Source: Sacculina carcini
Taxonomy: Eukaryota > Arthropoda > Thecostraca > Sacculinidae
Assembly: GCA_916048095.2 (NCBI GenBank)
Contig: OU696582.1
Span: 9,232,449-9,296,448 of the forward strand
Reading direction: 5' to 3'
Length of the DNA: 64,000 nt
The stretch's first letter is position 1. Each line of letters starts with the position of its first letter. The notes beneath the pieces were generated by a model that did no database searches, was not told the DNA's origin, and saw nothing but the letters and a program-made list of their open reading frames with translations. The position numbers were made by a program, and so were the translations under genes. Positions 12,106 to 24,840 of this stretch are shown piece after piece.

Positions 12106-15100
12106 CTAAGTGTTACCTAAGTGTTACCTAAGTGTTACCTAAGTGTTACCTAAGTGTTACCTAAGTGTTACCTAAGTGTGCCCTAAGTGTTACCTAAGTG
12201 TGCCCTAACTGTTACCTAAGTGTGCCCTAAGTGTTACCTAAGTGTTACCTAAGTGTTACCTAAGTGTTACCTAAGTGTGCCCTAAGTGTGCCCTAACTGT
12301 TACCTAAGTGTGCCCTAAGTGTGACCTAAGTGTTACCTATGTGTGCCCTAAGTGTTACCTAAGTGTGCCCTAAGTGTTACCTAAGTGTGTCCTAAGTGTT
12401 ACCTAAGTGTGTCCTAAGTGTTACCTAAGTGTGCCCTAAGTGTGCCCTAAGTGTTACCTAAGTGTGCCCTAAGTGTTACCTAAGTGTGCCCTAAGTGTTA
12501 CCTAAGTGTGCCCTAAGTGTTACCTAAGTGTGCCCTAAGTGTGCCCTAAGTGTTACCTAAGTGTGCCCTAAGTGTTACCTAAGTGTGCCCTAAGTGTTAC
12601 CTAAGTGTGCCCTAACTGTTACCTAAGTGTGCCCTAAGTGTTACCTAAGTGTTACCTAAGTGTGCCCTAAGTGTTACCTAAGTGTGCCCTAAGTGTTACC
12701 TAAGTGTGCCCTAAGTGTTACCTAAGTGTGCCCTAAGTGTTACCTAAGTGTGCCCTAAGTGTTACCTAAGTGTGCCCTAAGTGTTACCTAAGTGTGCCCT
12801 AAGTGTTACCTAAGTGTGCCCTAACTGTTACCTAAGTGTTACCTAAGTGTTACCTAAGTGTTACCTAAGTGTTACCTAAGTGTTACCTAAGTGTGCCCTA
12901 AGTGTGCCCTAAGTGTTACCTAAGTGTGCCCTAAGTGTTACCTAAGTGTGCCCTAAGTGTTACCTAAGTGTGCCCTAAGTGTTACCTAAGTGTGCCCTAA
13001 GTGTGCCCTAACTGTTACCTAAGTGTGCCCTAAGTGTTACCTAAGTGTACCCTAAGTGTTACCTAAGTGTACCCTAAGTGTTACCTAAGTGTACCCTAAG
13101 TGTTACCTAAGTGTTACCTAAGTGTGCCCTAAGTGTAGCCTAAGTGTAGCCTAAGTGTTACCTAAGTGTTACCTAAGTGTTACCTAAGTGTTACCTAAGT
13201 GTGCCCTAAGTGTTACCTAAGTGTTACCTAAGTGTGCCCTAAGTGTAGCCTAAGTGTAGCCTAAGTGTTACCTAAGTGTTACCTAAGTGTTACCTAAGTG
13301 TTACCTAAGTGTGCCCTAAGTGTTACCTAAGTGTGCCCTAAGTGTTACCTAAGTGTGCCCTAACTGTTACCTAAGTGTGCCCTAAGTGTGCTCTAACTGT
13401 TACCTAAGTGTGCCCTAAGTGTTACCTAAGTGTGCCCTAAGTGTTACCTAAGTGTTACCTAAGTGTGCCCTAAGTGTTACCTAAGTGTGCCCTAACTGTT
13501 ACCTAAGTGTGCCCTAAGTGTTACCTAAGTGTGCCCTAAGTTTTACCTAAGTGTGCCCTAAGTGTTACCTAAGTGTGCCCTAACTGTTACCTAAGTGTGC
13601 CCTAAGTGTTACCTAAGTGTTACCTAAGTGTGCCCTAAGTGTTACCTAAGTGTGCCCTAAGTGTTACCTAAGTGTGCCCTAAGTGTTACCTAAGTGTGCC
13701 CTAAGTGTTACCTAAGTGTGCCCTAAGTGTTACCTAAGTGTGCCCTAACTGTTACCTAAGTGTTACCTAAGTGTTACCTAAGTGTTACCTAAGTGTGCCC
13801 TAAGTGTTACCTAAGTGTGCCCTAAGTGTTACCTAAGTGTGCCCTAAGTGTTACCTAAGTGTGCCCTAAGTGTTACCTAAGTGTGCCCTAAGTGTTACCT
13901 AAGTGTGCCCTAAGTGTGCCCTAACTGTTACCTAAGTGTGCCCTAAGTGTTACCTAAGTGTACCCTAAGTGTTACCTAAGTGTTACCTAAGTGTGCCCTA
14001 AGTGTTACCTAAGTGTAGCCTAAGTGTTACCTAAGTGTTACCTAAGTGTGCCCTAAGTGTGCCCTAAGTGTGCCCTAAGTGTTACCTAAGTGTGCCCTAA
14101 GTGTTACCTAAGTGTGCCCTAAGTGTTACCTAAGTGTGCCCTAAGTGTTACCTAAGTGTGCCCTAACTGTTACCTAAGTGTTACCTAAGTGTTACCTAAG
14201 TGTTACCTAAGTGTGCCCTAAGTGTTACCTAAGTGTTACCTAAGTGTGCCCTAAGTGTGCCCTAAGTGTTACCTAAGTGTGCCCTAACTGTTACCTAAGT
14301 GTGCCCTAACTGTTACCTAAGTGTGCCCTAAGTGTTACCTAAGTGTGCCCTAACTGTTACCTAAGTGTACCCTAAGTGTTACCTAAGTGTACACTAAGTG
14401 TTACCTAAGTGTACCCTAAGTGTGCCCTAAGTGTTACCTAAGTGTGCCCTAAGTGTTACCTAAGTGTGCCCTAAGTGTTACCTAAGTGTGCCTTAAGTGT
14501 TACCTAAGTGTTACCTAAGTGTGCCCTAAGTGTTACCTAAGTGTGCCCTAAGTGTTACCTAAGTGTGCCCTAAGTGTTACCTAAGTGTGCCCTAAGTGTG
14601 CCCTAAGTGTTACCTAAGTGTTACCTAAGTGTTACCTAAGTGTTACCTAAGTGTACCCTAAGTGTTACCAAGTGTTACCTAAGTGTTACCTAAGTGTGCC
14701 CTAAGTGTGCCATAACTGTTACCTAAGTGTGCCCTAAGTGTTACCTAAGTGTGCCCTAAGTGTTACCTAAGTGTTACCTAAGTGTGCCCTAAGTGTTACC
14801 TAAGTGTGCCCTAAGTGTTACCTAAGTGTGCCCTAAGTGTTACCTAAGTGTTACCTAAGTGTGCCCTAAGTGTTACCTAAGTGTGCCCTAAGTTTTACCT
14901 AAGTGTGCCCTAAGTGTTACCTAAGTGTGCCCTAAGTGTGCCCTAAGTGTTACCTAAGTGTACACTAAGTGTTACCTAAGTGTACCCTAAGTGTGCCCTA
15001 ACTGTTACCTAAGTGTGCCCTAAGTGTTACCTAAGTGTTACCTAAGTGTGCCCTAATTGTTACCTAAGTGTGCCCTAAGTGTTACCTAAGTGTACCCTAA

Positions 15101-15348
15101 GTGTTACCTAAGTGTACACTAAGTGTTACCTAAGTGTACCCTAAGTGTGCCCTAACTGTTACCTAAGTGTGCCCTAAGTGTTACCTAAGTGTTACCTAAG
15201 TGTGCCCTAAGTGTTACCTAAGTGTGCCCTAAGTGTTACCTAAGTGTTACCTAAGTGTGCCCTAAGTGTTACCTAAGTGTGCCCTAAGTGTTACCTAAGT
15301 GTGCCCTAAGTGTTACCTAAGTGTGCCCTAAGTGTGCCCTAAGTGTTA

Positions 15349-18300
15349 CCTAAGTGTTACCTAAGTGTGCCCTAAGTGTGCCCTAACTGTTACCTAAGTG
15401 TGCCCTAAGTGTTACCTAAGTGTACCCTAAGTGTTACCTAAGTGTACCCTAAGTGTTACCTAAGTGTACCCTAAGTGTTACCCAAGTGTTACCTAAGTGT
15501 GCCCTAAGTGTAGCCTAAGTGTAGCCTAAGTGTTACCTAAGTGTTACCTAAGTGTTACCTAAGTGTGCCCTAAGTGTTACCTAAGTGTGCCCTAAGTGTT
15601 ACCTAAGTGTACCCTAAGTGTACCCTAAGTGTTACCTAAGTGTGCCCTAACTGTTACCTAAGTGTGCCCTAAGTGTTACCTAAGTGTTACCTAAGTGTGC
15701 CCTAACTGTTACCTAAGTGTGCCCTAACTGTTACCTAAGTGTGCCCTAAGTGTTACCTAAGGGTACCCTAAGTGTTACTTAAGTGTACCCTAAGTGTTAC
15801 CTAAGTGTTACCTAAGTGTGCCCTAAGTGTTACCTAAGTGTTACCTAAGTGTGCCCTAAGTGTAGCCTAAGTGTAGCCTAAGTGTTACCTAAGTGTTACC
15901 TAAGTGTTACCTAAGTGTTACCTAAGTGTTACCTAAGTGTTACCTAAGTGTTACCTAAGTGTGCCCTAAGTGTTACCTAAGTGTAGCCTAAGTGTTACCT
16001 AAGTGTTACCTAAGTGTTACCTAAGTGTGCCCTAAGTGTTACCTAAGTGTGCCCTAAGTGTTACCTAAGTGTTACCTAAGTGTGCCCTAAGTGTTACCTA
16101 AGTGTGCCCTAAGTGTTACCTAAGTGTGCCCTAAGTGTACCCTAAGTGTTACCTAAGTGTTACCTAAGTGTGCCCTAAGTGTTACCTAAGTGTTACCTAA
16201 GTGTGCCCTAAGTGTAGCCTAAGTGTAGCCTAAGTGTTACCTAAGTGTTACCTAAGTGTTACCTAAGTGTGCCCTAAGTGTTACCTAAGTGTGCCCTAAG
16301 TGTGCCCTAAGTGTTACCTAAGTGTGCCCTAAGTGTTACCTAAGTGTTACCTAACTGTTACCTAAGTGTGCCCTAAGTGTTACCTAAGTGTGCCCTAAGT
16401 GTTACCTAAGTGTGCCCTAAGTGTTACCTAAGTGTGCCCTAAGTGTTACCTAAGTGTGCCCTAAGTGTTACCTAAGTGTTACCTAAGTGTTACCTAAGTG
16501 TTACCTAAGTGTTACCTAAGTGTTACCTAAGTGTTACCTAAGTGTGCCCTAAGTGTTACCTAAGTGTGCCCTAACTGTTACCTAAGTGTGCCCTAAGTGT
16601 TACCTAAGTGTTACCTAAGTGTTACCTAAGTGTTACCTAAGTGTTACCTAAGTGTTACCTAAGTGTGCCCTAAGTGTGCCCTAACTGTTACCTAAGTGTG
16701 CCCTAAGTGTTACCTAAGTGTTACCTATGTGTGCCCTAAGTGTTACCTAAGTGTGCCCTAAGTGTTACCTAAGTGTGCCCTAAGTGTTACCTAAGTGTGC
16801 CCTAAGTGTTACCTAAGTGTGCCCTAAGTGTGCCCTAAGTGTTACCTAAGTGTGCCCTAAGTGTTACCTAAGTGTGCCCTAAGTGTGCCCTAACTGTTAC
16901 CTAAGTGTGCCCTAAGTGTTACCTAAGTGTTACCTATGTGTGCCCTAAGTGATACCTAAGTGTGCCCTAAGTGTTACCTAAGTGTGCCCTAAGTGTTACC
17001 TAAGTGTGCCCTAAGTGTTACCTAAGTGTGCCCTAAGTGTGCCCTAAGTGTTACCTAAGTGTGCCCTAAGTGTTACCTAAGTGTGCCCTAAGTGTTACCT
17101 AAGTGTGCCCTAAGTGTTACCTAAGTGTGCCCTAAGTGTGCCCTAAGTGTTACCTAAGTGTGCCCTAAGTGTTACCTAAGTGTGCCCTAAGTGTTACCTA
17201 AGTGTGCCCTAACTGTTACCTAAGTGTGCCCTAAGTGTTACCTAAGTGTTACCTAAGTGTGCCCTAAGTGTTACCTAAGTGTGCCCTAAGTGTTACCTAA
17301 GTGTGCCCTAAGTGTTACCTAAGTGTGCCCTAAGTGTTACCTAAGTGTGCCCTAAGTGTTACCTAAGTGTGCCCTAAGTGTGCCCTAAGTGTTACCTAAG
17401 TGTTACCTAAGTGTTACCTAAGTGTTACCTAAGTGTTACCTAAGTGTGCCCTAAGTGTGCCCTAAGTGTTACCTAAGTGTTACCTAAGTGTGCCCTAAGT
17501 GTGCCCTAAGTGTTACCTAAGTGTGCCCTAAGTGTTACCTAAGTGTGCCCTAAGTGTTACCTAAGTGTGCCCTAAGTGTGCCCTAACTGTTACCTAAGTG
17601 TGCCCTAAGTGTTACCTAAGTGTACCCTAAGTGTTACCTAAGTGTACCCTAAGTGTTACCTAAGTGTACCCTAAGTGTTACCTAAGTGTTACCTAAGTGT
17701 GCCCTAAGTGTAGCCTAAGTGTAGCCTAAGTGTTACCTAAGTGTTACCTAAGTGTTACCTAAGTGTGCCCTAAGTGTTACCTAAGTGTGCCCTAAGTGTT
17801 ACCTAAGTGTGCCCTAAGTGTTACCTAAGGGTACCCTAAGTGTTACTTAAGTGTACCCTAAGTGTTACCTAAGTGTTACCTAAGTGTGCCCTAAGTGTTA
17901 CCTAAGTGTTACCTAAGTGTGCCCTAAGTGTAGCCTAAGTGTAGCCTAAGTGTTACCTAAGTGTTACCTAAGTGTTACCTAAGTGTTACCTAAGTGTTAC
18001 CTAAGTGTTACCTAAGTGTTACCTAAGTGTGCCCTAAGTGTTACCCAAGTGTAGCCTAAGTGTTACCTAAGTGTTACCTAAGTGTTACCTAAGTGTGCCC
18101 TAAGTGTTACCTAAGTGTGCCCTAAGTGTTACCTAAGTGTTACCTAAGTGTGCCCTAAGTGTTACCTAAGTGTGCCCTAAGTGTTACCTAAGTGTGCCCT
18201 AAGTGTACCCTAAGTGTTACCTAAGTGTTACCTAAGTGTGCCCTAAGTGTTACCTAAGTGTTACCTAAGTGTGCCCTAAGTGTAGCCTAAGTGTAGCCTA

Positions 18301-21300
18301 AGTGTTACCTAAGTGTTACCTAAGTGTTACCTAAGTGTGCCCTAAGTGTTACCTAAGTGTGCCCTAAGTGTGCCCTAAGTGTTACCTAAGTGTGCCCTAA
18401 GTGTTACCTAAGTGTTACCTAACTGTTACCTAAGTGTGCCCTAAGTGTTACCTAAGTGTGCCCTAAGTGTTACCTAAGTGTGCCCTAAGTGTTACCTAAG
18501 TGTGCCCTAAGTGTTACCTAAGTGTGCCCTAAGTGTTACCTAAGTGTTACCTAAGTGTGCCCTAAGTGTAGCCTAAGTGTAGCCTAAGTGTTACCTAAGT
18601 GTTACCTAAGTGTTACCTAAGTGTGCCCTAAGTGTTACCTAAGTGTGCCCTAAGTGTTACCTAAGTGTACCCTAAGTGTACCCTAAGTGTTACCTAAGTG
18701 TGCCCTAACTGTTACCTAAGTGTGCCCTAAGTGTTACCTAAGTGTTACCTAAGTGTGCCCTAACTGTTACCTAAGTGTGCCCTAACTGTTACCTAAGTGT
18801 GCCCTAAGTGTTACCTAAGGGTACCCTAAGTGTTACTTAAGTGTACCCTAAGTGTTACCTAAGTGTTACCTAAGTGTGCCCTAAGTGTTACCTAAGTGTT
18901 ACCTAAGTGTGCCCTAAGTGTAGCCTAAGTGTAGCCTAAGTGTTACCTAAGTGTTACCTAAGTGTTACCTAAGTGTTACCTAAGTGTTACCTAAGTGTTA
19001 CCTAAGTGTTACCTAAGTGTGCCCTAAGTGTTACCTAAGTGTAGCCTAAGTGTTACCTAAGTGTTACCTAAGTGTTACCTAAGTGTGCCCTAAGTGTTAC
19101 CTAAGTGTGCCCTAAGTGTTACCTAAGTGTTACCTAAGTGTGCCCTAAGTGTTACCTAAGTGTGCCCTAAGTGTTACCTAAGTGTGCCCTAAGTGTACCC
19201 TAAGTGTTACCTAAGTGTTACCTAAGTGTGCCCTAAGTGTTACCTAAGTGTTACCTAAGTGTGCCCTAAGTGTAGCCTAAGTGTAGCCTAAGTGTTACCT
19301 AAGTGTTACCTAAGTGTTACCTAAGTGTGCCCTAAGTGTTACCTAAGTGTGCCCTAAGTGTGCCCTAAGTGTTACCTAAGTGTGCCCTAAGTGTTACCTA
19401 AGTGTTACCTAACTGTTACCTAAGTGTGCCCTAAGTGTTACCTAAGTGTGCCCTAAGTGTTACCTAAGTGTGCCCTAAGTGTTACCTAAGTGTGCCCTAA
19501 GTGTTACCTAAGTGTGCCCTAAGTGTTACCTAAGTGTTACCTAAGTGTTACCTAAGTGTTACCTAAGTGTTACCTAAGTGTTACCTAAGTGTTACCTAAG
19601 TGTGCCCTAAGTGTTACCTAAGTGTGCCCTAACTGTTACCTAAGTGTGCCCTAAGTGTTACCTAAGTGTTACCTAAGTGTTACCTAAGTGTTACCTAAGT
19701 GTTACCTAAGTGTTACCTAAGTGTGCCCTAAGTGTGCCCTAACTGTTACCTAAGTGTGCCCTAAGTGTTACCTAAGTGTTACCTATGTGTGCCCTAAGTG
19801 TTACCTAAGTGTGCCCTAAGTGTTACCTAAGTGTGCCCTAAGTGTTACCTAAGTGTGCCCTAAGTGTTACCTAAGTGTGCCCTAAGTGTGCCCTAAGTGT
19901 TACCTAAGTGTGCCCTAAGTGTTACCTAAGTGTGCCCTAAGTGTGCCCTAACTGTTACCTAAGTGTGCCCTAAGTGTTACCTAAGTGTTACCTATGTGTG
20001 CCCTAAGTGATACCTAAGTGTGCCCTAAGTGTTACCTAAGTGTGCCCTAAGTGTTACCTAAGTGTGCCCTAAGTGTTACCTAAGTGTGCCCTAAGTGTGC
20101 CCTAAGTGTTACCTAAGTGTGCCCTAAGTGTTACCTAAGTGTGCCCTAAGTGTTACCTAAGTGTGCCCTAAGTGTTACCTAAGTGTGCCCTAAGTGTGCC
20201 CTAAGTGTTACCTAAGTGTGCCCTAAGTGTTACCTAAGTGTGCCCTAAGTGTTACCTAAGTGTGCCCTAACTGTTACCTAAGTGTGCCCTAAGTGTTACC
20301 TAAGTGTTACCTAAGTGTGCCCTAAGTGTTACCTAAGTGTGCCCTAAGTGTTACCTAAGTGTGCCCTAAGTGTTACCTAAGTGTGCCCTAAGTGTTACCT
20401 AAGTGTGCCCTAAGTGTTACCTAAGTGTGCCCTAAGTGTTACCTAAGTGTTACCTAAGTGTTACCTAAGTGTTACCTAAGTGTTACCTAAGTGTTACCTA
20501 AGTGTGCCCTAAGTGTGCCCTAAGTGTTACCTAAGTGTTACCTAAGTGTGCCCTAAGTGTGCCCTAAGTGTTACCTAAGTGTGCCCTAAGTGTTACCTAA
20601 GTGTGCCCTAAGTGTTACCTAAGTGTGCCCTAAGTGTGCCCTAACTGTTACCTAAGTGTGCCCTAAGTGTTACCTAAGTGTACCCTAAGTGTTACCTAAG
20701 TGTACCCTAAGTGTTACCTAAGTGTACCCTAAGTGTTACCTAAGTGTTACCTAAGTGTGCCCTAAGTGTAGCCTAAGTGTAGCCTAAGTGTTACCTAAGT
20801 GTTACCTAAGTGTTACCTAAGTGTGCCCTAAGTGTTACCTAAGTGTGCCCTAAGTGTTACCTAAGTGTGCCCTAAGTGTTACCTAAGGGTACCCTAAGTG
20901 TTACTTAAGTGTACCCTAAGTGTTACCTAAGTGTTACCTAAGTGTGCCCTAAGTGTTACCTAAGTGTTACCTAAGTGTGCCCTAAGTGTAGCCTAAGTGT
21001 AGCCTAAGTGTTACCTAAGTGTTACCTAAGTGTTACCTAAGTGTTACCTAAGTGTTACCTAAGTGTTACCTAAGTGTTACCTAAGTGTGCCCTAAGTGTT
21101 ACCTAAGTGTAGCCTAAGTGTTACCTAAGTGTTACCTAAGTGTTACCTAAGTGTGCCCTAAGTGTTACCTAAGTGTGCCCTAAGTGTTACCTAAGTGTTA
21201 CCTAAGTGTGCCCTAAGTGTTACCTAAGTGTGCCCTAAGTGTTACCTAAGTGTGCCCTAAGTGTACCCTAAGTGTTACCTAAGTGTTACCTAAGTGTGCC

Positions 21301-24300
21301 CTAAGTGTTACCTAAGTGTTACCTAAGTGTGCCCTAAGTGTAGCCTAAGTGTAGCCTAAGTGTTACCTAAGTGTTACCTAAGTGTTACCTAAGTGTGCCC
21401 TAAGTGTTACCTAAGTGTGCCCTAAGTGTGCCCTAAGTGTTACCTAAGTGTGCCCTAAGTGTTACCTAAGTGTTACCTAACTGTTACCTAAGTGTGCCCT
21501 AAGTGTTACCTAAGTGTGCCCTAAGTGTTACCTAAGTGTGCCCTAAGTGTTACCTAAGTGTGCCCTAAGTGTTACCTAAGTGTGCCCTAAGTGTTACCTA
21601 AGTGTTACCTAAGTGTTACCTAAGTGTTACCTAAGTGTTACCTAAGTGTTACCTAAGTGTTACCTAAGTGTGCCCTAAGTGTTACCTAAGTGTGCCCTAA
21701 CTGTTACCTAAGTGTGCCCTAAGTGTTACCTAAGTGTTACCTAAGTGTTACCTAAGTGTTACCTAAGTGTGCCCTAAGTGTGCCCTAACTGTTACCTAAG
21801 TGTGCCCTAAGTGTGACCTAAGTGTTACCTATGTGTGCCCTAAGTGTTACCTAAGTGTGCCCTAAGTGTTACCTAAGTGTGTCCTAAGTGTTACCTAAGT
21901 GTGTCCTAAGTGTTACCTAAGTGTGCCCTAAGTGTGCCCTAAGTGTTACCTAAGTGTGCCCTAAGTGTTACCTAAGTGTGCCCTAAGTGTTACCTAAGTG
22001 TGCCCTAAGTGTTACCTAAGTGTGCCCTAAGTGTGCCCTAAGTGTTACCTAAGTGTGCCCTAAGTGTTACCTAAGTGTGCCCTAAGTGTTACCTAAGTGT
22101 GCCCTAACTGTTACCTAAGTGTGCCCTAAGTGTTACCTAAGTGTTACCTAAGTGTGCCCTAAGTGTTACCTAAGTGTGCCCTAAGTGTTACCTAAGTGTG
22201 CCCTAAGTGTTACCTAAGTGTGCCCTAAGTGTTACCTAAGTGTGCCCTAAGTGTTACCTAAGTGTGCCCTAAGTGTTACCTAAGTGTGCCCTAAGTGTTA
22301 CCTAAGTGTGCCCTAACTGTTACCTAAGTGTTACCTAAGTGTTACCTAAGTGTTACCTAAGTGTTACCTAAGTGTTACCTAAGTGTGCCCTAAGTGTGCC
22401 CTAAGTGTTACCTAAGTGTGCCCTAAGTGTTACCTAAGTGTGCCCTAAGTGTTACCTAAGTGTGCCCTAAGTGTTACCTAAGTGTGCCCTAAGTGTGCCC
22501 TAACTGTTACCTAAGTGTGCCCTAAGTGTTACCTAAGTGTACCCTAAGTGTTACCTAAGTGTACCCTAAGTGTTACCTAAGTGTACCCTAAGTGTTACCT
22601 AAGTGTTACCTAAGTGTGCCCTAAGTGTAGCCTAAGTGTAGCCTAAGTGTTACCTAAGTGTTACCTAAGTGTTACCTAAGTGTTACCTAAGTGTGCCCTA
22701 AGTGTTACCTAAGTGTTACCTAAGTGTGCCCTAAGTGTAGCCTAAGTGTAGCCTAAGTGTTACCTAAGTGTTACCTAAGTGTTACCTAAGTGTTACCTAA
22801 GTGTGCCCTAAGTGTTACCTAAGTGTGCCCTAAGTGTTACCTAAGTGTGCCCTAACTGTTACCTAAGTGTGCCCTAAGTGTGCCCTAACTGTTACCTAAG
22901 TGTGCCCTAAGTGTTACCTAAGTGTGCCCTAAGTGTTACCTAAGTGTTACCTAAGTGTGCCCTAAGTGTTACCTAAGTGTGCCCTAACTGTTACCTAAGT
23001 GTGCCCTAAGTGTTACCTAAGTGTGCCCTAAGTTTTACCTAAGTGTGCCCTAAGTGTTACCTAAGTGTGCCCTAACTGTTACCTAAGTGTGCCCTAAGTG
23101 TTACCTAAGTGTTACCTAAGTGTGCCCTAAGTGTTACCTAAGTGTGCCCTAAGTGTTACCTAAGTGTGCCCTAAGTGTTACCTAAGTGTGCCCTAAGTGT
23201 TACCTAAGTGTGCCCTAAGTGTTACCTAAGTGTGCCCTAACTGTTACCTAAGTGTTACCTAAGTGTTACCTAAGTGTTACCTAAGTGTGCCCTAAGTGTT
23301 ACCTAAGTGTGCCCTAAGTGTTACCTAAGTGTGCCCTAAGTGTTACCTAAGTGTGCCCTAAGTGTTACCTAAGTGTGCCCTAAGTGTTACCTAAGTGTGC
23401 CCTAAGTGTGCCCTAACTGTTACCTAAGTGTGCCCTAAGTGTTACCTAAGTGTACCCTAAGTGTTACCTAAGTGTTACCTAAGTGTGCCCTAAGTGTTAC
23501 CTAAGTGTAGCCTAAGTGTTACCTAAGTGTTACCTAAGTGTGCCCTAAGTGTGCCCTAAGTGTGCCCTAAGTGTTACCTAAGTGTGCCCTAAGTGTTACC
23601 TAAGTGTGCCCTAAGTGTTACCTAAGTGTGCCCTAAGTGTTACCTAAGTGTGCCCTAACTGTTACCTAAGTGTTACCTAAGTGTTACCTAAGTGTTACCT
23701 AAGTGTGCCCTAAGTGTTACCTAAGTGTTACCTAAGTGTGCCCTAAGTGTGCCCTAAGTGTTACCTAAGTGTGCCCTAACTGTTACCTAAGTGTGCCCTA
23801 ACTGTTACCTAAGTGTGCCCTAAGTGTTACCTAAGTGTGCCCTAACTGTTACCTAAGTGTACACTAAGTGTTACCTAAGTGTACACTAAGTGTTACCTAA
23901 GTGTACCCTAAGTGTGCCCTAAGTGTTACCTAAGTGTGCCCTAAGTGTTACCTAAGTGTGCCCTAAGTGTTACCTAAGTGTGCCTTAAGTGTTACCTAAG
24001 TGTTACCTAAGTGTGCCCTAAGTGTTACCTAAGTGTGCCCTAAGTGTTACCTAAGTGTGCCCTAAGTGTTACCTAAGTGTGCCCTAAGTGTGCCCTAAGT
24101 GTTACCTAAGTGTTACCTAAGTGTTACCTAAGTGTTACCTAAGTGTACCCTAAGTGTTACCAAGTGTTACCTAAGTGTTACCTAAGTGTGCCCTAAGTGT
24201 GCCATAACTGTTACCTAAGTGTGCCCTAAGTGTTACCTAAGTGTGCCCTAAGTGTTACCTAAGTGTTACCTAAGTGTGCCCTAAGTGTTACCTAAGTGTG

Positions 24301-24840
24301 CCCTAAGTGTTACCTAAGTGTGCCCTAAGTGTTACCTAAGTGTTACCTAAGTGTGCCCTAAGTGTTACCTAAGTGTGCCCTAAGTGTTACCTAAGTGTGC
24401 CCTAAGTGTTACCTAAGTGTGCCCTAAGTGTGCCCTAAGTGTTACCTAAGTGTACACTAAGTGTTACCTAAGTGTACCCTAAGTGTGCCCTAACTGTTAC
24501 CTAAGTGTGCCCTAAGTGTTACCTAAGTGTTACCTAAGTGTGCCCTAATTGTTACCTAAGTGTGCCCTAAGTGTTACCTAAGTGTACCCTAAGTGTTACC
24601 TAAGTGTACACTAAGTGTTACCTAAGTGTACCCTAAGTGTGCCCTAACTGTTACCTAAGTGTGCCCTAAGTGTTACCTAAGTGTTACCTAAGTGTGCCCT
24701 AAGTGTTACCTAAGTGTGCCCTAAGTGTTACCTAAGTGTTACCTAAGTGTGCCCTAAGTGTTACCTAAGTGTGCCCTAAGTGTTACCTAAGTGTGCCCTA
24801 AGTGTTACCTAAGTGTGCCCTAAGTGTGCCCTAAGTGTTA
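15349..24840 (+). repeat. 9,492-bp tandem duplication, right half
   Basis: The direct second copy of 5857-15348, with the same internal order of variant units including the nested 3,058-bp repeat. Homology continues about 20 bp past the nominal end (to 24860), as expected when the breakpoints lie inside identical short units. The array to the right then changes character: variants F, J, K and P become common. Confidence 0.9.
15482..21597 (+). repeat. Second instance of the 3,058-bp tandem pair
   Basis: Carried along by the 9,492-bp duplication: copies 15482-18539 and 18540-21597. The offset of 3,058 is seen at KpnI-type units (15762 and 18820; 17830 and 20888), TATG units (16727 and 19785; 16936 and 19994) and ACTTAAG (17846 and 20904). 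Confidence 0.87.

Larger units (their letters stand above)
5857..15348 (+). repeat. 9,492-bp tandem duplication, left half
   Basis: Every landmark I tested here reappears exactly 9,492 bp downstream: CCCAAG (5989 and 15481), KpnI-type I units (GGTACC at 6270, 8338, 9328, 11396 and 15762, 17830, 18820, 20888), TATG units (7235, 7444, 10293, 10502, 12339 and 16727, 16936, 19785, 19994, 21831), GTCCTAAG (12389 and 21881), CCTTAAG (14491 and 23983) and the 10-bp unit (14668 and 24160). The length equals 862 units of 11 plus one of 10. The match begins at 5857/15349 and runs to 15368/24860, so the copies are directly head to tail. A few substitutions separate them, for example ACCTAAG against ACTTAAG near 8354/17846, and AGTTTTACC against AGTGTTACC near 14891/24383. 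Confidence 0.9.
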
